From Prosapia bicincta (lineage: Eukaryota > Arthropoda > Insecta > Hemiptera > Cercopidae), in assembly GCA_036971475.1 (NCBI GenBank), contig JBAIZL010000002.1, forward strand, positions 334,326,320-334,390,319: a stretch of DNA of 64,000 nt. Reading direction: 5' to 3'. Numbering within the stretch: the stretch's first letter is position 1; each line of letters opens with the position of its first letter. Positions 19,237-32,097 of the stretch are shown here, piece after piece. Under the pieces are notes generated by a model that saw only the letters and a program-made list of their open reading frames with translations, searched no databases and was not told the origin of the DNA. A program made the position numbers and the translations under genes.

Positions 19237-22200
19237 GTTGTTGTTGTCGTGTGACAAGTGCAATAAAAACACAAGAAAAAGGTGTTCAAAGAAAGGTAGA
19301 GAGAGCACAGTTACACGGGTCCAAAGGCGTGAAGCACTGCACTGGCCACATCTGCAGCTTTGTCCGTATAAAGGGTCTCCCTAGAACAGTTTAAGTCAAT
19401 TTTAAATAGAGCTGCAATGATGGATGGGCAGTTAAAGAGGTGATTAGGATTAAGCTGTATCCCTGGGCAGTGCCTACATTCAGGGTATGTTCTTGATCCA
19501 TCAGGCAAGATTTTCATGTCTTTGAGGTGTATTGTCCTCAGTCTGGCAATTGTTTTTGTTATTTCCCTGTTGAAGTTAAGCTTGGGAAGTGATGATTTTC
19601 TTTGGTTGTTATGGCAGAGCTTCTGTTTTGCAACGTCATTGACGCCGGAAGATGTAATCACGGGGGCTGGTTCAATGGTCCTCGCTTCCTTTGCCAGAGA
19701 ATCGGCCTCTTCGTTCCCTTTGATGTCGACATGTGCCGGGATCTATTGAAATGTACAAAGCTTCTTGTTTTTCTCAATTAAGGATAGAAGGGTATTGGTC
19801 TTTTGGGCGAGGTTTGTATTTCCTTTTTGGAGAGCCTGAAGAGCAGATCTGCAGTCTATGAAGATTACTATGCCATCAGATGGGTTGAGTGTTGTCCAGG
19901 TGAGGTAAATACTCAGAGCTTCTTTGATTGCGATGAGTTCGCTTGTGAATTTGGAGGCGATTTTGCCTGCTGCAATTTTGTGTCTGGAAGTTGAGCCATC
20001 AGGGTAGGTTATAAAGATTCCGGATCCACCTCTATCGCAGTCAGAATTTGAACAGCAGCCGGTGTAAGCAGAGACCAAGTGTGGTTTTAAAATCTTGGCG
20101 ATAGTTTCCATTCCTTTCCTCTTGATTGTTTCTTGAGGCTCTTTTTTGGAGCAGGGTTCGAGGAGATTCAAGTTTATATTCACAAAGGAGGGTGGTTTGA
20201 CCGGGAACCTGGTTTCTTGAAAGATGTCAAGGCTCGTGTGCTGTAGGTTGATGTCCTGTCTGATGTTTTGTCGTACTGGAGAGTAGATCTTTTTAGCCTG
20301 GTTTTTTCCGACCAGCTCTGAAAGGTGACTTTTGAGATATGTTGTTCGTGATTGCTCCTGATCTTGTTTGGGAATTTCACTGTGGCGAATTTTCACCGAT
20401 TTTCCAATGGGGTTACGCCACATTCAGTTTCAGCTTATAAATTATTTGTAGATGAGACGGCTCCAATGATGGCTTTGGAGGCTCTGTACTGGATGGAGTC
20501 AATTTTCAAGGATGAAGAAGCTGAAGCCCAGATTGGTGCTGCATATTCAAGGATTGGTCTGATGAGTGTTGTGTAAGTATTTAGGAGTGTCTTTGGTTTG
20601 GAACCCCAGTTTGAACTGCAAAGTCTCCTCAGGATGCTGAGTTTTTTCAGAGCTCTCTTTGAAAGTGTTTCAGTGTGCTTAGTAAATCTCAGTTCCGTAT
20701 CGAGTGTGAGACCAAGGTATCTGGGGTGCGTGACTTGTTTGACGGTAGTATTGTGGAGCCTAATGTTAGGATGGTGAGTCTGCCTGTTCCTTCTGTCTGT
20801 TGAGAAAACACAAGATTTGGATTTATCAGGGTTAATAAGGATCTTAAGGTCTTTAGCCCAGGTTTCGATGCCAAGGAGGTTGGTATTTAAGGCTTAATCA
20901 GAGACTGAGATATCAGAGTGTGTATGCCAGATAGCGATGTCGTCTGCATAGCAGGCATTTTTTGCCACATTTCATATGTGTTCATGGATGGTGTTCATGT
21001 ACATGAGGAAGAGTAGACGGCTGACTTTCCATTAACTGTCACAACAAATTTTCTATGTCTGAGGAAATCGTTTATCCAGAGCAATGAGTTGCCATTGATG
21101 CCAGCACTGTGTAAAATCACAATGAGTTTTTGCTTCCAGAATCTGTCAAACGCTGCAGAGAGGTCAAGGAAGACGGCGGTAGTCTTTTTGTGGGTTTTTT
21201 CTTGAAGTCCATCGATGATGGACTGAACCATGTAAAAAAGTTGGTCTACTGTGCTGTGCCCGGCCCTAAATGCTGTTTGGTAGAAGTGTAAAATATTACG
21301 ATCAATGAGCCAGTTCATGATTCTTGTGTGAATGATTCTTTCCATTAGTTTGCACAGGATGCTGGTTAAGGAGATAGGCCGGTAATTCTTACAGCTGGTG
21401 GCATCTTTGCCTGGTTTCAAAATCGGCATAATAACAGACTTCTTCCATATAATGGGCAGTTTGCCTGTTTTCCAAGATAAGTTGAAGATTTGGAGAAGTG
21501 TAAGCTTGGCAGACGCTCCAAGGTATTTAACTATTTGGCCGAAGATAAGATCTATACCTGGAGTCTTTTTGGGGTCGAGGTTTCAGATTGCGCACTCGAG
21601 TTCTTCCAAAGTGAGCTGATCAGTGAAGATGTCCTTTTGCTCAAAAAGTTTGCTTTTTTGTATGGCATGCTTGTAGTTTCTCCTTTGTTTTCTGTCTTCG
21701 TTTTGGAAGCTCAGTCTGCTTGCTTTCTCGTAGTGTGTGGCCAGCATGTTGGCTGCGTCTTTGTCAGTTTTGGACGGTTTACCATTGTCTGTGATAATAT
21801 TAGAGGTGGGGCGTTATCTTGTAGGATGCTGCCTTTATCAAGGGATTTGATCACATTCCAGTATTGATGGTCTTTCCTAGGATCTAGCCTGTTGCAGAGA
21901 TCTGCCCATTTTTCGCGCTTGCAGGTGGCAATTTCCTCTTCAACCTTTTTACAGATGTCTATTAGCTTTTTTCTATTTACAACGTTTTTGTTCTTCTCGA
22001 GTTCATTACAGGCCGTATCTCTTTCGTGAATCAAGGTGTCAATATTACGATCCTTCCAATCGTTCTTTCTCTTTTCCCTTGGAATGGAGAGCTTTGCAGC
22101 TTTCTGTATACCACAAGTGAAAATTTGAACGAGATTGTCCAAATTTTTGGTGGCTGGTATTTCTTTGCAATGAGTTTCAAGGGTTTCTGTGAAGTTATCC

Positions 22201-22358
22201 CAGTTAGCTTTGCGAAAGTTCCGCGATTTGTTGTTTTGGGGTGCAGAATCGACATCAAGTTGAGGGAAGTGATATCTGGGTAGTGATCACTGATGCCGGT
22301 TTTAACAACTTTCCACTCAGCAAGGTCGAGGTGTGCGACTTCCCCCTTCGATATCACA
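19237..22358 (-). mobile_element. 5'-truncated LINE with RNase H, exact 13-bp target duplication
   Basis: Flanked by identical GTCATTTTCTTTT at 19224-19236 and 22359-22371. Read on the minus strand it begins inside the endonuclease and ends in a (CAA)n tail (19237-19250). The target duplication fixes both ends precisely. A 5' truncation and a simple-repeat tail are usual for LINE insertions. It lies inside the pogo element, so it is the younger of the two. Confidence 0.93.
19290..22355 (-). pseudogene. LINE 2 ORF2: endonuclease end, reverse transcriptase, RNase H, C-terminal zinc motif
   Basis: In order on the minus strand: KTGISDHYPDITSL (SDH motif, about 22295-22250), ILKPGKDATSCKNYRPISLT (about 21425-21365), AVFLDLSAAFDRFWKQ (RT motif A, near 21180-21130), CYADDI (near 20955-20935), KSCVFSTDRRNR-type thumb, then RNase H with GGSGIFI, TSELIAIKEAL and IDCRSALQAL (20020-19840), and a C-terminal CRHCPGIQLNPNHLFNCP zinc motif (about 19475-19420). 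Frames change several times. It differs in sequence from the LINE at 9526. Confidence 0.88.
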
Positions 22359-22783
22359 GTCATTTTCTTTTAAATAGATAAAATAGGCTCAAACAGAAAT
22401 AGGCTTGAATTTAACGGAACCTCGAATTATCGGGACTCAGAATTTCAAGACTCTACTGTAATTACAAATAATGTAATCAAGATAAGTAATGGTGCTCTAT
22501 CTTTGTCAATTTTAATGTGTGGTCTAGATGCCAACAAAATTTACAATTGCCAGGACAAGGAAATATGCCTAATTCAAATTATACAAACAATATACTTTTT
22601 AAACTCTATGTCTGTGCAACTATGACATTTGGGTGTCTTATACTTTCACATGTCTGTGGTTTACTTCAGTTTCTCTGATTGACAAAGGACACAGTATGTA
22701 TGAAATATATCACTAACCCTTTCAGTCATTAACCTTTTTTTTACGTTATAGAATATTTTTCTAAAATTTGGTACACTTTTTAA

Positions 22784-23412
22784 CACGTTGAGTGCGGCGG
22801 GGGTGCATAAACCCTCCCATCCTACTACCACCCGCATCGGTAGGCGTTCATGTACGCCCCAGTCTTCCTCTCAATTCATTGTTTCAGTGTTAAGTTAGCC
22901 GTTGCCGGAAAACGTTGAATCACTTATCGTTTATTGTGCTAGTCTTTGTGAACATTTCAGTGCATTGTTTTTTTTTCCGGCATTGCCGTTGGATTGAGGT
23001 CTGTATTATCATATTAGTGTTGCTTGAAGTGTGTTATAGTAATGTTTATTAGTTTTTGTACAATGAATATGGGATAATGAGGATGAATTATTAGAGAATG
23101 TCTACTGTAACGACATTTGTCTAAGTAAACATTCTCCAATATTTCATCTTCATTATCCATATTCATTGTACAAAAACTAATAACAACACTAATAAGATGA
23201 CACAATTCCTAATCCGGCAGCAACGATAAAACAAAAAAATAATTCTTCTGAAATGATCACAATGACTGTGACAATAACCAACAAGCGATACATTTCTTGC
23301 TAACCTCACATTAAATCAATGAATTGTCAGGGGTAGTGGGGTGTATGTGAATGCCTAGCTGTGGGCGCCAGTAAAACACAGGCGTTCATGCACACCCTCT
23401 GCACTCAATGTG
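22784..23412. mobile_element. TTAA-type foldback element
   Basis: Ends CACGTTGAGTGCGG at 22784 and, reversed, CACATTGAGTGCAGAGGG at 23412. TTAA is at 22780-22783 and a decayed TTAG at 23413-23416. Inside, 23033-23100 and 23125-23190 form a long inverted repeat (TATTAGTTTTTGTACAATGA on one side, its complement on the other). The C-rich start plus GAGTGC is common in piggyBac-type MITEs. No coding capacity. Confidence 0.72.
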
Positions 23413-23454
23413 TTAGAAAATTTTTTGGAGGCTTTTATTAGTTTTAAACTATAT

Positions 23455-24380
23455 TATATGGTTAACCCAATGAGGTTTTTAATTAAATGTGTGCCATAGC
23501 ACTCAGTATGTATGATTTAATTGCTCATCAACTGAATTGTACATCTCCCTAAAAATATTCTTACTTATAAAGAACTAAATATTATAATTTTTAAAGGCGC
23601 AATTTTGTATTCATTACTTTGGACCTCACAAATTTTTTTATTAGTCAAAACAATATAGTGTTATAGTTTGAAGGTTGTGTTAGGTTATAGGCTCCCACCA
23701 ACATTCTTCACTTCAGATCTAAACCAAAATTTACTAATTTTAAAAGATATTGTTATTTATCTATACAAATTTATTTAAGCTACAGGTTAATGAATCAATA
23801 AATATCCCTTAGACAACATCAACTCTAGGCTTGTATTTAGCATATCCCTGTAAATAAACATTTCTTGAAGCGACAACGAAAATCAATGAAGGGCTGCGCT
23901 TGTCATTCAACCTGCTAGCAACATTTTGTTGGGACGGGCTTAGCTCGTCTAAAGTACAATGAGTTTAGCCTAATAAGGATCTAATTAAATGTGTGCCAAT
24001 AGATTCAGAGGTTATGATTTATTTTGTTGTGTCAATTAAGTTGTATTTTGCCATGAAAATATTCTCACTTTTAAAAAACTAAATAATATTAATCACTTTT
24101 ATATTAGTTTATTACTATCCGAACTTTAAAGTTTGTAAATTTATAAAAACCCACTGAGACAGAACGTTTGCAATCGCTCTTTGGCGATCTTCATCAGTGT
24201 CTGTAAATAATATTGATTTTATTCGGGTGCAATTTTTTAATTATTTTTTTGGAACCTTTTTTAGTTTTTATTTGTAATCATTATTGGTAAACACAAATAA
24301 AGTGTTACAGCTTTAAGTTTGATTAGGATCTAAGCTCGTACTAACATTGTTCACTTCAGATGTAGGCAAAATTTCACTAA
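23455..24380 (+). repeat. two adjacent copies of an unnamed dispersed repeat
   Basis: 23455-23760 and 23960-24380 share a series of blocks in the same order: AATTAAATGTGTGCCA, a short TATGATTTA block, CAATTGAATTGTA-like, AATATTCTTACTT/AATATTCTCACTT, GCAATTTT...TTCATTA, TAGGCTCCCA/TAAGCTCGTA and ACATTGTTCACTTCAGATGTA. More diverged copies are at 7280-7560 and 49108-49330. The second copy is split by the PLE relic at about 24098-24212. The family is not one I recognise. Confidence 0.6.
24157..24202 (-). ncRNA. hammerhead ribozyme motif, PLE family 3, one core change
   Basis: Minus strand: stem I AGACA (24202-24198), core CTGATGA (24197-24191), one base A, stem II GATCGC/GCGATT (24189-24184 and 24177-24172) with a CAAAGA loop, GCA where GAA is expected (24171-24169), self-complementary stem III AACGTT (24168-24163), cleavage base C (24162), stem I' TGTCT (24161-24157). 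All stems pair; the single A-to-C change in the core probably inactivates it. Confidence 0.62.
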
Positions 24381-26300
24381 TTAAAATGAACATTTACAGA
24401 TGTTTATATAAATTTTTAATTTATAATTTTATTTTACAGTAATAGTTTGAAATACTCTTTTGTTTACGTGTTATTGCAACTTTACATAGTCACTACACTC
24501 ACTTTCACTCTTATCACAATAAACAGACCGCCTCCTATAACCCCAGAGTTTCCATTTTTATATAGTAATATGATACACAACAAACATAAACTGTAGATCA
24601 ACATCAAGTAATTAATATACTGAGGGAGAAACTCCAGTTGACATAAAAATTAATGAAGGATTCTATTATGTTTGGAACATATTGACAGAAAGACAAATTA
24701 TGATCTATAAATATTTTTCTTTATCTATTCTAAAAGTTTCAAGAAGCATTAAATATCCCTTGACACATTGTCTACCACAAAAAAAACTATCTTGCCCCTA
24801 CATAGACTAAAACCGATGAGGGTCCTTGTCCCTATCTTGTGGGCATACAGAGCAGGGTTTTTCGACATAGATTTTTGTTGTCTTTTGAAGTAACTAAGTC
24901 ATTTTTTTTTATTGAATGTTTAGTTTGCTTGGCCTTTTTTAAATTATTATCATTTCCCTGCTTTAGATAAGAACCTGGAACACATTTCTTATGTTTAAGC
25001 TTTATTTTTCTTTGAGCACAACCCAATTTAAGTTGGCGTTATCAGTTGATGCAATAAATTAAGTTGTGTAGCTAGATAGTGAATAATTTAATCTACAATG
25101 GGTTAGCTCTGTCTGTCCAATCATCCAGCGTGTCTCAAAAGTGAGTTTTTGAACTTTAAAAAACTTGAGTTTTGGTAATAACGAATAGAAAAGATGAGAA
25201 ATTTTGTATGTCTTGTCCCAAAATATAAAGTTATTATTAATGAAAACATAATAATCAAGAAATGTATCTGGTAGCCGTGAAATAACCGACCGGACATCGG
25301 TGCCGGAACACTAACCCTAGTGATTGGCAGGAATAAGCTGAACCCCATGAAATAGTGCTGCACATTACACAACACACTTCTGACTACTATCTAATATAAT
25401 TAGAACTAAAAATTTCGCTTTTAAAACTTATTGAGGAATGGTAGGGTAGTTTATTATCAAAAATAAGCAGATCACAACATATAAATAACTTTACACTCCT
25501 TTAAAATAAATATAGAAATTTAACAGTGACATCGTAACTGCTGGTGGGACAATTGCAACATTACTGTTTAAAGGGTAATAGCACTGATGTTGGTCTTATA
25601 CATGTCATACCACTGTAAATAAACTCTCTTGAAGCAACGCGAAAAATTCATGATGAACTGGGCTTGTTAGTTCATTTACTAACAATACTGTGTTGAGGCC
25701 ATCTGACCTTGTCTGTAATGTGCGAAGTGATAATGGGTTATATTCTTGTCACTTAAACAAACACTATTACCCAAGAAAATAAAATACAAAATTTTGTATT
25801 CAAGGGTAAATTAGTTTTATTATTCTAATTCTACAGAAATCTAGGTTTTGAATACAAAACCTATTTCTAAAATCGTTTTTAAACGTGGAGGGCCTGGAAA
25901 CAGTTTCTTTTGCTTGTGAGATACAACTGTCCAGTAAAATTGTGTCTTTCTGGGATTTTCCATTTCTTTCAGTGTTGGTCATCCTGGCTTTTGTCAGACT
26001 AGGAAATAATCAAGTCTTTTGTGTCAAACATGCAGCAGTAGATGTTACTAGTGATATTGTGCAAGAGGACTGGAAAGATCTGCCTCTTTACCTTGAGCAC
26101 GGTTGCTGAGAACTGGAGCTTCTGCCCCATGTTGTCTAAAATGTATTGTATTTTAGAATTTTTTTTTCTTAATTTTTATTGCTTTTTATGTCTCTTGTAT
26201 ATTGTAGCCAGCTATTGCTGCCATCGATCATACGAAGTGTCCATTTCTATGATTTTGTGGATATGTGGTAATTCGAAATAAAAAAGTCCACTTATCTGTA
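24381..26300. other. intron 5, middle, mostly unassigned
   Basis: 25590-25735 shares CTGTAAATAAAC...CTTGAAGC and following sequence with 23845-23960, so it is another piece of the same dispersed family. The overlapping frames at 25885-26281 show no similarity I can name. CCGACCGGACATCGGTGCCGG at 25287-25307 is a small GC-rich spot. Confidence 0.4.
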
Positions 26301-27926
26301 ACTTTTTATATACATTTTAATGTACATACCTTAATTTAACTGACAAACTTTAAAATTTTCTTCAACCCGTCCTCAACATCTGATAAATTTTTAATCAAAA
26401 TGCATCCTTTCAATTTGATCAGCTTTGAATCTTGCTAACGCATTCCATTTTAAAACATAACTTAAACTGAAACAAAACCAAAACAACATATGTTAAGCAG
26501 AAAACATTTTAAAAACAGCATTTTTCATGCATCTACCAGGATTAGATGATGTGTGACTATCTGAGCTTGCAAACGAAGATGTAAAGTTGAAATATATACA
26601 TTCCCATCTAGAGTACAAGCTGTGTTCTGAGAAGAAACATTTTAAAACTCATCAGATGTGGCATAGTGGGGTTTTTTTCAGTGTTCTAAAAAAGTGCCGA
26701 GCTATATTTGTAGCACTCTATTGCCATTCACAAAACTCCATATGATTATCGAGACACTTTCTAGGAACAGTAACACCTCTGTCATTTTAAGAGTCTGTAT
26801 TTAGTTTCTGTTACTCAGTGATTTGTAAAACAGCATGGAAAATTCGTCCTTGTGTCACCTCTCATGTCACTAATATCTCAGAGTAAATATCCTTGTGCTA
26901 CCTTTCGAATTTTGAATTTCACAATTTGCAATTATTTAAACGAAATTATTTAGTTTTTTACGTAAATTGATGGTAACGGTTGTGTAGAAGAAAGTTAGAC
27001 ATCACTGATGATGTTGACGATAATTGCAAGAAATTAGAATTTATGAAAGTGAAGATCGGGAGGTAGTCTAATGGGAAGAAGATAATGATCAAGTCCCAAA
27101 ACATCTGTTTTTACTAAATGACTTTGATGACATTCAAGGAATTATTTTGGCAGAGAGAATAAACAGTGCAGTCATTATACAAAAGAATTTAAGAATGGCT
27201 TACATAAGCAAAGACAGAAGTACACTTTGGCACCATCTGAAGCTAGGTTTGTAGACGATTTTTATGTTTTTTGATATTTTGAATCATAATATTTACTAAA
27301 TATTGTGCGGTGTTTTATTTTTCCGGATCTGAAGTAAAACTCTTTGTGCCACCTCTCGTGCTTTAAATTAGTGCCAGCTCTGAGGGTTTAAAAAACACAT
27401 TTTAAAGTCCAGCAATTGATATATTCCAAATTGCAACAACAGTCGCTCAAAAGACAAGATTCTGTCTTAAAAATGACCGTTTTGATTCATAATGAAAAAT
27501 ATTTAGCAAAAAAAACTTTAATAATATTTGATCTTTGATTACTAATTTCATCTGAAAAACATACATACACAATATTCTTCAAACTCCAGTAAGATGTAGC
27601 ACGGACATTTCAGTTAAATGGACAATGGTTCTCCGAAGATGTCATTTTTAATACAACTAAAGAAGAAACTATGAACTGATCAAGCAAAGGTCTGTAGAAA
27701 TGTTATTGTGCATTAAAGATTAAGAGGAAAGTAACCCCTTACACTAACCTGTTTTGATAGTGGGATTCCAGTGTTAAACTTTCTACAGAGTCCATAATTA
27801 TATTATTGTTTACATTTTTATCGAATTATATCCATTAATAATTTTAATTAGCACTGAGTTTTAGGCGATATTTGCAATTGACGTAGGACAACTTTATATA
27901 CATTGTTAGGCAAAAGTTTTAATTAT
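26301..27926. other. intron 5, unassigned, possible transposon debris
   Basis: 27040-27240 reads partly open (LNDFDDIQGI; LRMAYISKDRSTLWHHLK), which is faintly like the start of a piggyBac transposase, but this is too weak to call. TGTGCCACCTCTCGTGCTTT near 27337 resembles TGTGTCACCTCTCATGTCAC at 26852. Confidence 0.3.
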
Positions 27927-29285
27927 CACATTTAGCACCACGGCCTTATTGGAATTCTCACCAAATGACTGACTGTTTTTTCATAGACTTCCACATTTGA
28001 CGGCATTGTCTTATTTCAAAATCTATATTTAAATGCTTAGTTATAAACGGTAAAAGTAGTAAAAAAAATGTAAAAACTCTATTTAATTGTAAAAATCGGG
28101 AGCGTGCTGGTGGGCTTGCCATTCCTGTCAATGGAATCATTGAAATAATATGCGGGTTGCATAGCTTGTCTTTGTGTCTAATTATCGTGTCGTTGTTTTC
28201 ATCTCAATAATTTAATCTCTACCATATATGCTATAATTGGGGATGTCAAAAGAGTGTATTAGACATTAAAATAGGGTTTTATTTTTCGGGTCACAATAAA
28301 AAAGGAAGGGAAATTACATAAAATATTTAGCAATACAAATGATAAAATATTATATGACAAATAATAAAACTTAATAAAAAAGAAAAATAGATAATTTACT
28401 TAAAAATCTAAAGTACCTACTACTAAAATATACTATATACTAAAATTAACCACTCAACTTTTAACTCTGAATGTTTGTTTCTGTTTGTGTCATGTGTCTC
28501 ACAAAGCGATAGATATCGATAATGTAAACACAGGCATAGATAATGCTTGTCACAACCTAGACTATTTATAGCAGAGATTAGCTGACACTTGTTTACTACA
28601 ATCTTATAATGACACACTAGGTTTTGGGCTTCTATGCATTTTTTCATTGATTCTTTATTTACAGTGGTAGGTTGCCACCTAGAGTTGGTTTATTTACTAT
28701 AATAAACAGTTATAGTTTATTCTTGCATTATTTCAGATGCATAATTAGTTTTTATGATTGTTGTTTTTATCGGATATTGTGCCACATTGAGCGTTAAAAC
28801 TAAACAAACATTAAAATATAAAAATAAAACCAAATTAAATTTGTTCATGAAACTCTCTGAAGTACGTTGAATGCAAAAGAGGGAGGCTTAGCAGGGCAAT
28901 GAAACATTTTTCAGTTCTTTTGTTTTTATCTGCATCTCTCCCGAGTTTTCCTATTTGATCCTTCAGGTGCTGGAAAAATTGATGTATGTCATGATCTCTT
29001 GAGAGGTCGGCTAGAAGAAGGGGACCAATATTTTAATCTTAGAAAGTTAACTTGGGATGATTGGACTTCAAAACGACATTCTCCAAATTGTTCTTAAGCA
29101 ATGACATAGAAATCAAACCTCTTCCCAAACACTTATCGAAACTAGAGGAGTTTTAACTAGACTGAGAGTGAGCGTGCCGGTGCGCTTGCCGTCTCTCAGA
29201 AGAGAATAGGGAAGCGCACCGGCACTCTCTCAGTGCCTCGCAAGGAAACCCAGAGCGTGTTGGTATGCTAGTGGTACTAAACGTG
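27927..29285. mobile_element. large TTAA-type element, copy 1
   Basis: Left end CACATTTAGCACCACGGC after TTAT (27923-27926, decayed TTAA); right end, reversed, CACGTTTAGTACCACTAGCA before TTAA (29286-29289). It is related to the element at 60444-61472, which it matches in inverted orientation: the 28150-28310 region pairs with 61240-61390, and the GC-rich end module (GTGCCGGTGCGCTTGCC) pairs with the left end there. No transposase frame seen; likely non-autonomous. Confidence 0.75.
28480..28640. repeat. shared TATA-containing module, copy 1
   Basis: Contains CTAGACTATTTATAGCAGAG and ATCGATAATGTAAACACAGG. Reversed it reads GCTATAAATAGTCTAGG. The same module lies in the pogo-like element at 54775-54930 and, reversed, in the TTAA element at 60965-61100. 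CTATAAATAG is a strong TATA-box match; promoter use is inferred. Confidence 0.55.
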
Positions 29286-29510
29286 TTAATATTACCTTCT
29301 AATATTAGGATGTGAATATAGTTTTGATAAATAAATTATCAAGTGTACAAAATAAAAAGAAGTTTTACTACCAGGGTACTCCCAATAATGGGTAAACAGA
29401 TAAGCATTCTTGTAATAATTTTTAGTTTTATTCTAATTATATGTATTAGTTATTTTTATTGAAGTTTTTGCAGAAAAAACTAAGCCATTACATTAAATAA
29501 ATGTATTTGT

Positions 29511-29702
29511 AATAGATATTCAGAAATTTTAGAAATAATACCCATCAAAAGTAATCTTGTCCTGTGTATATTAAATTTATTTAATATAAATAGGCTACCA
29601 CTTGCTAATAGATACTCAGAATTTTGAGTAATAATACCCATTAAAAGTAATCTTGTCCTTTGTATATTAAATTTATTTAATATAAATAGGCTACCACTTG
29701 CC
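29511..29702. repeat. 96-bp tandem duplication
   Basis: Unit 1 29511-29606 and unit 2 29607-29702 both run AATAGATA(T/C)TCAGAA to ATAGGCTACCACTTGC, with about ten differences. No function seen. Confidence 0.92.
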
Positions 29703-31148
29703 TCTTTTTTAGATGGACATAGTCCAGGCCATAAAAAAACTTTCTAGACATTTTAAAGCTAACACTGTACATTACATTATTTAAATAAAAAAAAGAACTT
29801 TCCAACACTAACATAAAAGAGGGAATATGTGATAGCTTGATTTTTAAAATTGTTTTAAAAACACTGATCCTAAATATTACAGGTTATTATATAAAATTGT
29901 GTAAATCATAGGCTTTTCCCTGAATTCAAAAATGTTTGAAGTACTGTTTTTAATTCTCTACCTACTTTAAATCTTCTTGCTTACTTATCTTTAAAAACCT
30001 TTCCTATTCTAATGTAGGCTTTTTCGTTGAAGTAAAGTGGTGATTTTATGCATTATTTTGGTAAAATGTTTTTGGGGGGACTGTTAAGAATCTTTGCTCA
30101 AAAGAATCTTTGTATGATTTATAATTCACCCATTCCAGATTAGCAAAAAGTTGAAAATTACTGTTTGAAGTTTTATTACATTATAGGCTTATTATAATTC
30201 ATCACACATTTAAACAAAAGTAGTTATAGAAAAATAGCTAGAAGAATTATAGCTAGAAAAATAGCTTATAAATTTTACAAGTAACTACTAGTTTATAACT
30301 AAGCACGTTTGATTTGGGCTTGAATGTAGCCAAAGAAATTGTATCTCCTGAATTTGTAAAATAAAATAAATGTGGAAAAGTAACATTGAAAATAGCCACA
30401 TTCACAATAGTAAAATAAACAAGAAATGTGATATTAAAAATGATTTTGTACTAAAGTTATAAAAGATACATACTAGATAAAAATAGATTTTAATTTTAGG
30501 AAACAATTTTTTTTAACATTCCATTTTTTCAAATACACTGAATAATTACTTTTTCCTCTTTAAAAAAACACTAAAATTCAAACCTATTATTATGGTTGCA
30601 GGTAAGTTTTTTTATTCATACTTGTTAAGCATGCATATATTACTTCGATTTGGACTGTGTCAAGTTGTATCCTTAATTGTATTAGAATTACATGCTTTAT
30701 GTGCTTGTATGTGCTTTATTGCTGACATTTTGATATAATAGCATGGGATGTGTGTGCATGCGAGTTTGTATGTGAATATGGTACAAATCACATTTAGGTT
30801 ATTGCTCATTTATGGGTTTATGGGTCATATTGGAAACATTGTGTTACATTTATTAATAGGCTAATTTCCATTAAATTCTTCGCATAGAAGAGAGGTAAAA
30901 GCATGAAATAATATGCATAATTAAATTTAAACAAAGGCATAATAATTCTATTTACTACACTCTTTTACAACTATAAAGCAGTGAAACTGAAAATATACAA
31001 ACCATTATTCATCTAGTTTTGATTAGGGACACTCATAATATAAGTTAATTTTGATTTAATTCAAAAATTGCAAAAAGAACAAAAAAGCCTAAATAGAATT
31101 AACCATCAGCTGTATCTAGCCATATTACCTCCAGTTGTAGATTGATGC
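29703..31148. other. intron 5, unassigned
   Basis: AT-rich, no coding similarity or repeat partner noticed. Confidence 0.4.
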
Positions 31149-31208
31149 ATCTCTTGCTCCTTCATGGTATCTCTTGCTCCTTCATGGTATTTCTTGCTCC
31201 TTCATGGC
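31149..31208. repeat. three 20-bp tandem units
   Basis: ATCTCTTGCTCCTTCATGGT occurs three times head to tail, with one base change in the third unit. Confidence 0.95.
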
Positions 31209-32097
31209 ATCACGAAGTTAATTCATATAAAGCTGAATACTGGTTTTTAGTGTTTCAGTTTTTTTGCATAGTATGTTAAATACTTCAGGGATTTATCCAG
31301 ACATGAAATCTGAAAAATATATGGTTTTCTGATCTTTTTCTACCACTAATTGTTGAGAGCCAAGAAAATGTCTTGATCGCTTTTGGCAAAGAAATTTGGA
31401 ATATTTTCAACTCGTTCCTAAATTGATCCAAAAAATCTGGTATTGTTTCCTAACATATACTTTTCTTCATTAAAATCTAAAGTTCAGGTTTGTCATGTGT
31501 CTGTTAAAAAAATATTAACTCCTTTACAAATTCTGTGGTTTTTAGTTCTATAATATCAGATGAATCAAACTTGTTAAAGAATTGAAAAATTTCTTTACAA
31601 ATAACAAAAATAAATAAATAAATAAAAACATTCAAGATTCTTTCCTATGTAAAGCCAGTTTTATAGGGTTGCAGAGCAGCAAGTAATTTGGTTTTCTTCA
31701 GAGTTCCCTTATAACAGTCCCTGGTGAATAAGACAGTGGATCATAGGACACATTACACTATTTTCTTTTAGCAATCCTATCAGACCTGCCTTCTCTCCTG
31801 CCATTGCTTGCTTTTGGCCTGTCACAATAACTTCTCAACATTTACTGTAGCCTTCAACTCGTCAACAGTTTTTTTAACGGCATTATATATATTCCACCCT
31901 CCTGCTGTTCATTGAAGAGAGGCTAAATCAAAAATTCCTCATTATTGCTAAAGTCTTCAAAGATGGGGTGGTCAAAAACTAATAGCTGACAAATATCTTA
32001 ATGGTTGGTGCTGTCGTGGTTGCTTTTATCTAGACAGAAATACATGCTCATTTACCAGTCTAATCCATTATCTCTCTATCTTAAGCCTGTTCTCTTA
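31209..32097. other. intron 5, unassigned
   Basis: No coding similarity. Nothing noted before the TTA flank of the next element. Confidence 0.4.

Larger units (their letters stand above)
18908..22458. mobile_element. pogo/Tigger-type element interrupted by a LINE
   Basis: Left end CAGTAGAGTCTCGATAATTT (18908 onward); right end, reversed, CAGTAGAGTCTTGAAATTCT followed by CCCGATAATTCGAGG. TA lies directly outside each end (18906-18907 and 22459-22460). These termini are those of pogo/Tigger elements. Without the LINE at 19237-22358 and one copy of its 13-bp target the element would be about 0.4 kb, a non-autonomous MITE. Confidence 0.85.

Noticed and set aside
21490..21867. Plus-strand 125-codon frame
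   Set aside because: It is the shadow of the minus-strand LINE between endonuclease and reverse transcriptase.
25885..26281. Two overlapping plus-strand frames in intron 5
   Set aside because: No recognisable domain, overlapping each other in different frames, no support for expression.
27040..27240. Possible piggyBac transposase start
   Set aside because: Only a few residues resemble the family and no catalytic region follows.
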